Shown piece by piece: positions 48,201 through 60,200 of a stretch of 64,000 nucleotides of DNA; the first letter of the stretch is position 1, and each line of letters starts with the position of its first letter. The notes below the pieces were generated by a model. The model saw only the letters and a program-made list of their open reading frames with translations. It did no database searches and was not told where the DNA came from. The stretch is from the NCBI RefSeq assembly GCF_021018805.1, contig NC_086258.1, forward strand, positions 20,180,692 to 20,244,691, in the 5' to 3' direction. The stretch is from Prinia subflava. Lineage: Eukaryota > Chordata > Aves > Passeriformes > Cisticolidae. The translations under genes were made by a program, and so were the position numbers.

Positions 48201-51200
48201 GCTGCCTAGGGATTAGGGAAAAGTGTAATTTATTTAATAATCATCATTAAAACGAAAGGTTTCTGCTAGCTATAGATAGGGAACCACTCCATGGGCTCAT
48301 CTGTAATCACTGGCTGCTCTTGCTGAGTGGTGGCACTGAGGAGGGCACGGTCTGGTGGGTAGTGCAGGGACTGGGAAATGAGGCTGTTTGGCTTCACAAG
48401 AGGTGCAGCCCGTGGCTTTGGGCAACAGAACTGACCTTTTGGGGGCAGGTCTCAGCTGGCATAAAGCCCCAGAGCTTTGCTGGCTTTGCTGGAGCTGTGA
48501 CAACTCATGCCAGCTGCGCTTCAGCATCCCACGGGTCCTGCTGCCTCACAGCCCTGTCACTAATATTGACTTAATTTCTAGGAGAATTGGGAGTTCAGTG
48601 ATATTTACACGATGCAGTGATGTCTGCAGGTGAGAGGCAGGTAGAGATTTGTCAAGCACGTTTCAAGGAGGGCACATCTCCCTGTTTCCGCTGCGGGGGG
48701 AGGGTGATTTGGAGGAAATTAAGGAGGATTTGGAGAAAAAAGGGAGGGTTTGGGGGTAAGGTGCTGGCGGCTGTCCCTGTCCATGGTGCTGACACAGAGC
48801 CGGGTACCGGCAGGACTGAACCACACGCTGTTACTATCTAAATATTTGGATTTTCTCCTCTTTGCAAGCAAACAGTCAAAGGCTGGTTTCAGCACAGAAT
48901 CGTGAGGACAGTTTTCAATCGCCCAAATATGCATGGGGGGATGCACAGCTGCACAGAGCAGCCTATAAAACATTGTCTCTCCTTTTCTTTTTCATAGGAA
49001 CGGATTTTCCTAACACTCTCCAACTACATCTTTACAGTCATCTTCCTGACTGAGATGACAGTTAAGGTAAATTCAAGTGGAGGAGAAGTGTGTCTGTATT
49101 ATATTAGTTATTTTTTATCATGGTGGACTCACAAAACCCTTGGGTCTACCAGCTGTGAGTGCAGTGTATTTCCCTCTTCTGAATCATACTGAGATGCTCA
49201 CCACATGCCTTATTCTGAGCATGTTTTACATCAGAACAATTTCACTGAAGCTGCTGTTGATTTACACCATTATAGGAGCAATGGGATCTTCAATTCAGCA
49301 ATCCTGCCCTATTCAGCAAAGCTCTTGAGCACATGCTTAACTTCAGCCATGCATGTAAGTCCCATTGTCTTCAACAACCAGTTGTCCTCAACAACCTAAG
49401 CTGCTGTGTGCTTTCCTGAGGATGGAGAGACTTAAGCACATTGAAACACTTTGCTGGATTTGAGACAGGAGGCTCAGAGACCCATGGCTGCAAATTTCTC
49501 CCGTGTAATTCATAATCATCTCACTGAACAATTGCTCTTTCTTTGGAAAGTTTTTCAAGTTTCTTTATTTGCAAAGCTTGTGTACATGATTGCTTGAGTC
49601 AGCCACTCTCCACCTTCTCTCCTGCAGTCTATGGGAATAAAATATGATCAATTTTTTTTTTTATGCCAAAGCTAAAAATGTTAGGAACAGTTTTCTGCAG
49701 GTAGGTTTATCTACATTAGAAGTACATCAGCTGTAAGGGACAAACTGGGATGTTTCTGCAGCAGCATTTTCATAATTCTTGCAATAGAACACTTTGCTGG
49801 TTTCTCTAATTAGGCTTCTGTACTGGGAAGCAGGCAGACTCACAGACTGGTGTCTGTAAATAACACCTTCTCAGCAGGTTGCTAACTGCAGCAAACACTT
49901 TGGATGCTACAGCCATAATCTGTTGTAACTTGGTGTCTGGGCAGGTGGTGGCACTAGGCTTGTGTTTTGGGGAGAAAGCCTACTTGAAGAGCAGCTGGAA
50001 TGTGCTGGATGGGGTTCTGGTGCTCATCTCTGTCATCGACATCCTGGTCTCGATGGTGTCAGACAGCGGCACAAAGATCCTGGGGATGCTGCGGGTGCTG
50101 AGGCTGCTGAGGACACTGCGGCCCTTGAGGTAAGCACGGGAAGAGCTAAGGGATGTCGGATGTGTGTGTCAAAGGCAGGGCTGAGCATTCGTGCAAGGAA
50201 GGGGCAGATGAGAGAAGGGTCCAGCTCTGTCAGGGGTGCCATCCCAGCCTCCTGCAGCTCCGCAGGCAGTGACAGTCCCCAGGTCCTGCTGGTCTGCCAG
50301 AGCTCTGCGCCCTTGCTGTGTTCTGGGACCAGCCCCAAGTGCAACAGGAGACTGATCAATGCCTCCTTTGCTCATTAAAACACACATCCCCTGCTATTTG
50401 TGTTCTCACTTGCTCTGTGTAAAGTGCAGCTTAACAGCTTCTTCTCCCCCTTTCCTTCAGGCAGTCAATGGCAGTTTTGTAACAAAGAAGGAAATTATTG
50501 GCAGGTGGTAGATAATTTTTAAGGAAGCAGAGACCCAACTGTTGCTTAAAGTAGGATGCGAAGAAGGTTTTTTCCTCAGCTCCCCATTAATTTTAGAGAG
50601 ACCTTTACTTTGAAAATGACCCAGACAAGATGAAAACAATTGTTCTACTAACTTGGCCCCCCAACTCTGCCAGCAGGGCAGTTCCATGCTCCAGGGACAG
50701 GCTGCACTCTGATAAGAACCTACCCAAGGACCAACCTCTTCCAAACAGGCATCTGTTTGTGACCTGTACCCCAAGGCATGAACGTTTCTCTTCATGCTAA
50801 ATGCAGTTCCTCTTTAATACCATTGTTGCTGCTCCTGTTTTGCAGCAGCTAATAAACCTTCCTGCTCAAAGCATCTTTGTGTGCCTGTCATATCTCACTG
50901 CTGCTTCCTCCATAAAAAGGTTCGCTTTGAGTCAGGATTTTTCTCTTTCAGAACAGAAAAATAGGACCCTGCTTCTGATAGAAGATGTTTTACTACCCCT
51001 GTGTGAATTATAAGTCTAAATAACAATGGCCATGCCTATACATATATTTCAAATATTCTCAACAGCTATTAAGGACATTCTGTTCAATCAGTTCATGTAT
51101 GTGTGTTGTGCCTGGTGAGTTTTAGGATGTGAACTGCTTTTAATCATTTTTATCTGACAGCTGGTACCACTGGGGTAGTTCAGCTCCCTCACTATGTAAG

Positions 51201-54200
51201 TGGACTGTATTCCTCTGTGACTACAATTCAGGCTTTTCTCTGTTTGTGTGTCCCCTGGTATCTCCTGCAGTTTCTGGGGTAGTTTCTGCCCAGTTCTTGG
51301 TTAGGTAGATTTGCTCTGCTCTTCTCTTTCTGCTGATTTTTGACCTATGTTAAGAAAACCTATAAAATAATCTAGATGGCTCAAGGTAAAAGAAGGATTG
51401 ATTTCTCTTCTCTGAACTGTGGAATCCAAGCTTCTCTTTTGATGTTCCATGGTTAAATCAAATTTAAAGAGAGACATTTGGGTTGTGCTGATCTCTGCTG
51501 GAGTCACCTGTCTGACCCGGTCAAAGCCCTGTATTCTTTGTAGGTTTGTAGGGCTGTCTGGCAAGAACTTGGGTCTTTTTTAACTGGAGCCTTCCTCTGC
51601 AGTCCACTATGGGCATGAACAATCTGCAGTTGTGGGGAATAATCCACTCAGTAACTGCAGGCTGAAGGGAGACCTGCCATCTGAAGCATGTGTGGGATTA
51701 GGCTCTTCCATTGCTATTGCATTTCTGTTGGTATTTGATTTGTTTTCTCAAGAGAGTTTTCAGCCAACATGCTGCTTTCTACTACAGAAAGGAAATGTAA
51801 AAAAAGACAGCAACGAGCCCATTCCCTAAATATGTTCAGAATCAGTTCTGTTCTCGAATTATGAGATTTGTAGGGAATGAAAAAGCAGCCATCAGACCGG
51901 GGGCTTTTCAGTAAGTGATAAATCTCTGCCTGTGGGAGCCCATCTGCCTCGGAGCTGCACATCTGGGCTGCCCGTGCTGCCTCTGCCCACAGCTGCCCTG
52001 GGCTCACATCCTCCCTGCACAGCCCAGATGTGCAGCTGCACCAGCGAGGGGTGACAGAACAGGGACAGGTTCTGGGGTTCTTATCCCCGAGATTCGGTGG
52101 TAGTGTCTTTTGCCCTCTGAAACGCTTCGTGTCAGAAGCAGCAGAAGAGTCAGGAGTTGCCATCTCAGGTTTCCCAAGGTTGTTTATTCTTTCTTATCTC
52201 ACAGTTCTCTCTGTGCTCTGCCAAGGTTCCTGCTGCAGCAGAGAACTCGTGGTGACTCCTGACTGGGAGGGTCTTGACTTCTTGTACTACGTGTTATGTG
52301 TCTGTTATTTACAATTGATTACCAATGCCTACCACTATGCTAGACAGTCATATCTACTCTAAACCAATCTCTTTTGACCCAGCACTGCAGAAGATGGAGG
52401 GCAAGAACAAGAAGGAAGAAGAACAGGTCCACGCCCTGATTCCTCCATCTTGGCTCTTCAGCCTCCATTCTAAAAAACCCCAAATTCCATTTTCTTGCCC
52501 TGTGATAAACTAACTACTACTCATTTCACACTCTTGAGACTTGTAATTCCTCCTGGGCTCTGTGCCAAGGTTTCCAACCCCCCTCTACAGACTCCAAACC
52601 CCCCTGTACAGGTTCCAAACCTCCTGCTCGGGTCCCAGACCCCTCTGCCTGGGTCCCAGCCCCTCCAGGGATATCAGAGAGTTGCTCTGGACTCCAACAA
52701 CAGTGACCTGAGCTCTCTGCACTCCGTGCCTTCACTCATCGTGTCTGGGTGAAGCCTCTCATGGAGGCTGGGGCAGTTTTTCCTCTTCAGGAAGGCGTAA
52801 GGCAGAGACCAAAGCAGATGCTCCATTTACATCACAGAAGAGCAAGCCTGGCTCCTTCTGTCCTCTCTTTCTGGGCACACTCCAGGACAGGGGTGCAGGA
52901 GGACACCCTCAGTGAGAAGCCAAGCCACAGCTGTGTGTGTCTCACTCAGCTGGAGAACAGAGACAACCCTCTTCATCTCTGTGTTGGTTTTCCTACTGGA
53001 TAGCCTGGAAGGGGGAGTCTTGCTAAAGATCTCCCTCATTCAGTCTCTGATTTTATCACCCCATTGCTTTATGCAGCACACAAAACCCCACACAATTCTG
53101 CCTTCTGCCTAGGCATTAAAACAACCTGTATGCAAATCACAGGGGTTTGATTGCATGTTTGATTATCAGCCTCCAAACTGAATCCATGAAGATTCAAGCA
53201 CAGCTTTATGACCAGAATTCCAAAAATAAATTCACAGCGCAATGACATTTAAAGATGTTTCCATGACCCTCTGATGTTTCAGCCAGTAAAGGCATTGCTT
53301 ATACAACAACATTCCTTCCTAATGCGTTCAACCTGCTCTTGTTGGGATCAAGTGTTGCAGCTTAAGATACAAGAGAAATCAAAATTGAAAATGTATTCAG
53401 ATTTAATGTGGGTGGACTTTTGGGCTGTTTTACTCTCTACAGAGCCTGGGCTTTGACTTCTAAAGCACACAGATAAATTATTCACTTTTATACTATCGTG
53501 GTCTAATAGTCATTTCATAACTCTCTTCTATCTATCATATTATCACCTTTGCTAATTTTCTTTTAATCTGTGGAGGAAGGTCTTCAGTAATGTTATCTCT
53601 TGCTTCATCTAAGTGCTGCTACTTCTCCTGAGAGTTCTCATCAGGAAGGCTTAATGTTGGTAATGGATCCAACTGGGATGATGTTGGCAGTGGGTTTGAA
53701 GCATCTCACACTAGGGGTTCAACAGCACTGGGAATCCTCAGACCAGAAGAACCAGGGGGAATTGGAGAGATTAACATTTCTTCACATCAAAACAAAGAGA
53801 ATGTCTCATTTCAATTTCCCTGTTTGTCATATGCATAATGCAGACTGGAATTGTGCTGAATGGAACCTCATCAGGTCTCCTTTTCTTACACAACTTGCAG
53901 GGCTCCCAACTGGCAGCATCCTTCAGCCATAAATTGCAGGGGTGTGGGTCAGATAATAAGATTTTTCAAGTCTTGTAGCAGCAGGGCATTGCCAATACTG
54001 ATGAGGTGTGGGGATGCCCTATGTTGACATATTGGAGGTGGTACTAATAATCTGGAAAAGCTGAGAATATCATTGACACCTCTCAGAGAATTGTCAGACT
54101 CCTATGAGAATATCAGGAGTCTTCACATGGACTTGCCTGAGTTTTAGATCATGCCCTTAGTCTGAGGCAGCTCCAAGGTCTGAAGGTTTCCATTAGTAAA

Positions 54201-57200
54201 AGCTATTATTTTCAAAATATTTTCAGTCTTTTCTCCCTGTAGTGCTGAAAACAGCACTGGCATGGAGCTAAACTGGTGGCAACTTTTACCCTAATGTGTT
54301 CTAATTTGAAGAATTCCCTGGCTGATCAAAATGCTTAAAGCAGCCAAATGCTGCTGGTTTTCAGCCCTTTTTTCCTCAACATGCACATGATTTTGCAAAG
54401 TCAGACAAGTAACCTCCTATTTTCCCTCTCAGCTGGATACAAAATAGTACCTCACAGGGGAAATCACTTTATTATTTCTAGAACAGCATTTTGTAATAAC
54501 TGTTGGAGAATATTATCAACTTTAAACTCTGGAGACTAAATTCCTTCCTTGTTCCCCAAACCTTAAGGATGCTCCAGTAAATCACAGACCTTCAGTTTAG
54601 AAGACTTGACTTGGTTCCATCCTGCATGACAGTGGACAGAAGTCCATTATCCCCAAAGTCAGGATCTCTAAAGGCAGCAGAGGACCTAATTTACATTGAA
54701 GTAATTGGAACTGAGTTGTCTTCCTGCCTCTGAGAGCGTGGCTTGCCCCCCTCCCATGCCTCAGTTTCCCACCTGTGGTTTGGCAGGTGTTGTGTTTCAC
54801 CCAGGACTGTGTGAGGAGTGTGAAGTGTGGAGGTCTTTAGTGCATGTGAGGAGCTGGAAGAGATGTTCAGGCTCAGCCTGTCCGGCCCAAGGCTCGCTCT
54901 GTGCACTCAGATGTGGCCTGTTAGGCTGCATTACCTGGAGTTGGGCACACTGAGCTGCTCCTCAGCCCCTCCTTGCTGGGCTGGGCTCAGCTCTCAGCCC
55001 CATGGCAGCAGCAGCAAGATCTCCAGGCTGGGCTAAGCCCTGTGGGCAGCTTTGGCAGCCCACACTGACCAGCCCCCACTCCTCTCATGGGGTGTGCAGC
55101 CTTCTGCTCCTTCAGCCAGCTCACCCTCCAGCTCCCTCCCTAAAATATCCAGATCTGAGTGTCAGGAAAACGGAGGTGTCTGAAATGGGAACCACAGCAC
55201 CCACCTGGCAGAGATGCCCAGTGTGAGGAATAGCAGCATCTGCTCTTTGTGTTTCACTGGTAAGAGAGCAGATAAAAATACCACCATCTGTTCCTTTCTG
55301 AAAGTGAGAACTGATGAGTTACCCTTGACATTTTGAGTAAATATTTAAGTGAAAAAAATGGAAATAAGCTTGGGCTTTTTGGTGTATGGTTTAAACCCAG
55401 CAGTTTTGGTAAGAGCTGGTGGCTGTGCATTGAGCCCTGCAGGTCACTCAGCTTGCAGGACCTGGGGCAGGAGAGGGGTGGTGCAGCTTGGCTGTGGTCC
55501 CAGATGAGGGATGCATGATCCGTGTGAATGTGTCCATGGGGATCTCTGCTGTGAGCACCATGCCTGGGAGAAGGAGTAAAGCAGAATTTGGACCTTGTCC
55601 AGGCAGCAAAACTCCAACAGTGCTTCAGGTGGTGGAGCCAGATTTGGGGAGAAATGGGAGAGGTGGTGAGATGGCTCCCATGGCAAAAGAGAGACTCAGG
55701 CAGAAACTGGAATGTGGGGAGGTTTGGGGCACGTTTGAGAGCCAATTGTTCAAAGGAGTCACCAGCAGCACCCAGAAACACACAGGCACTTCCTCCCCTG
55801 ACTTTCACAGCATTTAACTGCTTTTGACTTGTGAAAGCAGTTTCTATGGCATCAGTACAAACTGATTTACAGAGCTAGTGAAATGCTTAATTCCAATTGG
55901 CATCAAGAGGAGGGAGGATGTAACCTCTTCAAATGCCTTGCTTGGTCCCCACCTCCAGGTTGGTGAGGCTGAATACCTCGTTCATCTTTCCCAGCATGGT
56001 GAGATGGTTTCTCTAAATCACACAAGACTTGTCCTTTCTTTACAACATTAACCTTGAGAGTATAGTACAGTTTCTAGGGTTTTTTTTTCTTTTTTATTTC
56101 TTCAGTCATGAAGTCCACATTATTCTTCTTTAACTTTCTGATGTGATGTAATCTTCTGTTATGAAATTCTGTGTGATACCAGACAGGGAGGAGCTACAGA
56201 AATTAGGTTTGATGCTTCTGGTCCTGCCAGTGAAGTTTCACCTGGAGGATAGCACTGTTTTAGAGCTGAGCTGTACAGTGGGTATACAGCAGAAATTGTG
56301 ATGGTCTGAGGGGTGGCTCAGGTCTCTGTACACAGCAGCACTATAAGGACATAAAAGATTATTTTTTAAGATGAGAGTGGTGAAAACACTGGCACAGGTT
56401 TCCCAGAGAGGTGACAGATGTCCCATCCTTGGAAGTATCAGGGGCTACTGAGTGAGCTGATCTTGTAGAAGGTGTCTCTGCTCATTGCAGGGGGTTGGAA
56501 TAGATGACCTTTAAAGGCCCCTTCCAACCCAAACCATTCTGTGATTCTGTAATTGCTACAGAGGTGCAGGCAGATGTGTAAGAGTGGCAGCTCCATTTCA
56601 TGGACTGAGACAGGGAAATCAGGTGTCTTGCCTAAATCTGTACAGGAAGGGACAGTGGGAGGCCCTCTCTTTATATCCTAGACAGGCTACAGGCATGAAA
56701 GTCTGTGTCTGTGGATGGTCCAAGCAAAACAGCTGAATTTTCTGGCTTGGCTCTTCATATGTTTTCTCCTCCTCCTCTTTATTTATGCAAAGCTGCATGT
56801 GTTAGGCAGAGACCCTTCCCTCCAAGACCTCCATAACTTTACAGGTCAGTCTTCCAGAAGTGCATCATGATTTTTGAGTAACTTCATTTTCAGTAATTCT
56901 AAAAAAATTTCTGATGCTATGTTCTTCATATCTTCTGTCTTGATAGGAGGCAAAACTGGGCAGGAACAGGACTAACAGCTTCTGTAATTACTTGTCCCTA
57001 CAGAGTCATTAGTCGAGCCCAAGGACTGAAGCTGGTGGTGGAGACTCTCATGTCATCCTTGAAACCCATTGGGAACATTGTGGTCATCTGCTGTGCCTTT
57101 TTCATAATCTTTGGGATCTTGGGAGTCCAGGTGAGTCCTCTGTAAGCCTCAGCTCTTTACCTGAGAGCACAACAAGCCCCAGATTGCCCCAAGTCAGCCT

Positions 57201-60200
57201 CTCTGTGCACATGGCACAGTGCAAGCCTTTCTGAACTCCAGCTGGTGTCTGGGTGGATGAGTGTCCATGCTCACTGCAGGGAGCTGTACCAGGTGACCTA
57301 TAAAGGTTCCTTTCAATCCAGCCCATCCTGTGATTCTGTGCTCTCCCCTCCACCTTTTTTTTTTTCTAGTTACAAACTGATGGGGAAATAGAAACTCGAA
57401 GCTGAAATCATTGGCGTGTAAACTCCAGAGACCTTGAACTGGAGATCCATTCAGATTCTGACAGTTTGGGTAACTGAAAGCTTGCAGGAACAAAGACTTC
57501 TGAGTCTGTTTCCTGTCGGCTCTGCTGGCAATATCCTCAGTCCCAGGAGTTCAGGAACCCAAGGGAAAAGTGGCAGTTTCCAATGCAATTGGTTTCTCAT
57601 TACCTGGGAAGAAGAGATTGCTTCATATAAATATTCTGACATAACACTTACTTCTTTCTGAAGTTTATCTGATCTGTCAGAGCCGTCTTGTGGAAAGCAA
57701 CCCTATTTGGCTGTGTTTTGGAAAGTGTCCTATATAATATTTTACACTAAAATACTGCTTGAATAATAAATACAACATTGAAAATAAACAGGGAAGAAAA
57801 TCATGCCATCCATAACCACCTCAGCAGCTAGATTGGTTTAGCATTACAGCATAACAGCACCCATCCATTATATTAAACAGATTCATAAAACTTAGTATAT
57901 CCCATAAAACAATCTAACACTCAGACATGAGAAAATTTATGCCAGACAACAAAACTTGCAGTATGCTCTTTGAATTTCATCCCTGCTAATTGCAGTGCTT
58001 TCCCTGGTGACTTGCAGCTTTACTTTAAGTTGTCATGACTATTGATGTGATTCAGTGGTAGATACAAGCAAGACTGATCCTGTATTCAGGATGCAAAACT
58101 CTCAGTTAATATTTATGTCTAATTAGGTGTAAGATGAGGCCAGAGAGATTTATTTGTTTATTTTATTTTCTATAAAAAGATGATCTCTCGAAGTTACAGT
58201 TAGCTTTTCCATTTAAATATAAGCTGGGGATCAAACTAGAGGTTTTTAATGCTATTAAAATCCAGACACTGAAGTTTCTAACAGCGAGTCCTCTTTGCAA
58301 AACTGTTTTGTTTGTAGAGTTGCCCATATGTGATTTGTCATTAATAAGATACAAGAAATAAGTGGATAAAGCAAGTCCAGTAGGAAACACTGGGTCTTTT
58401 CCTTTCAGAAGTGCCAAACTGTGAAGTACTGACAGGGATCAGTGTTTTTGCAAATTGGGCTTTGCATTTCCAAACCCTGTCAGAAGCACTGTTACTGCTC
58501 CCCCCTGAATGGCATTACAGTCCAGCTCTTGGAGAAGTTTATTTACAGACAATATACTAAAACCAGTTATTTACCTTCCTGCTTAATTAAAACTTTTCTC
58601 TGTGAAGACTATATCTCCCCAGTCTGCCTTACCACAGATAGTGTTTCTCCATGGAAAGATCAGGGAATACTTCTTGCATCCAAAAATTCTATGATTGCAT
58701 TGTGCAGTGATTAATTTTGCATGCCTGGAGACCATCTTCCTGCTGTTGATTTCTGAAGGAAACCCATGGAGTAATGTGTGGGTTTATCTTGTTCACTATT
58801 ATTTCTACTGTTATTTGTCTAGAACAACAGACCAAATCCCATCAGTGTCTCTTCTTGGTATACCCAGGTAGTGTTTTAAGGAGCCTAGAGAGCAGGTTGC
58901 CATTTCCCCCCTTCCCAACAGTAATGTCAATAGCTTCTGTCAGCAAATAGAAGTAGATTTGTTGGCTGTCTCCTGGGCTTTGATACCATCCATCCTGCTA
59001 GCATCAATCACCCTCTCTGAAGCAGTAATCATCCCCTGCCACTTTCTGTTCCATGCGTGGGAAGCACCAGGTCTAGAATTAAGCACGTGGAGGCTCCTGT
59101 TCCTCCTGCAGGTGTAAATCAGGGGCTGACTCTCCAGGAATTGCATCTCCCCAGGCTTAAAACAAAGAAAATAAGCTCAGAATCAGATACCCAGCACCAG
59201 CTGGGCTTGGCTCCTTAAGATGTGCACAGGGAATAGTTTCAGTGCCCTGTAGACTGCAGAGCTTTGTGACAGCTGTGGCACAGCACCCAGGATCAGAGTG
59301 CAGAGCAGGACTGACAGCAGTCTTGGTTCAACACAAACCTCACCTCCAGGGGCTCCTCTCCCCTCTGAAGTGTCCCCTTGTGACCTCTGTGAGCAGAGAT
59401 TAGTCCATGACTGGGCCTCTTCACTGCCACCTTTTCTCTGCTGACAGAGGGCCCTCGTTGCATTTCATTTGTTGTTAGCTGGGCTGAGAGTCACCAGAGC
59501 TGTTCCACGTGTGGTAAGAAGCCATTAGCTGCTCTGGGCTATTGGCTGGGGCTACTCCTGAGCTGACAACTCAGGAGCAAAGGCCTTTAGGCGAGTCTCA
59601 GATCACTGAACCAGACAGCTTAACGCATGAGGTGGGTGTCCTAAACGATGTGAAATCACGGATTTGCTCATTAGGTGCATATTATACAGGCTGCTCACTC
59701 GTAATGAACTACATGAACGAGGTCAGTTCCCTCAACAGCTCTGGCTGGCATGGGCTGTGCAGAGAGCCCCAGAGAAATGCCCACCACCTGCACAGAAATC
59801 CTGTGGACACTTCCTCTCTTCTTTGCGTGTTTTGCAGCTTTTCAAAGGCAAGTTTTTCGTCTGCCAGGGGGAGGACACCAGGAACATCACAAATAAATCG
59901 GATTGTACAGAAGCCAGCTACAAATGGGTCCGGCACAAGTATAATTTTGATAATCTCGGCCAGGTATTAATAGAATGGTAATCTGCTTCTTTACTCCTTT
60001 ACCTCCTTGACTTAAAACCTGTGGCTTATTATCCCATGGGATTTTCTTACAGGGCACTGCCAGCCACAGTAAATATTCAGTTCACACACACAGCCTTCTG
60101 TCCCTGTAAATCCCAAAGGCAGTGTTTCCAAGCAGGCATACACTTCTTTTCAGAACAGAACAAGCACATGTGGCTTTGTGGAGCACTTAATTGCTTCACT

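Larger units (their letters stand above)
50130..57003 (+). other. Intron 21 of CACNA1G
   Basis: A 6.9 kb intron within domain III. It holds a probable antisense LTR fragment (from 52104), a 20-21-base tandem array (52571-52666) and a CR1 tail (56373-56550). The rest is unique sequence. Confidence 0.83.
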
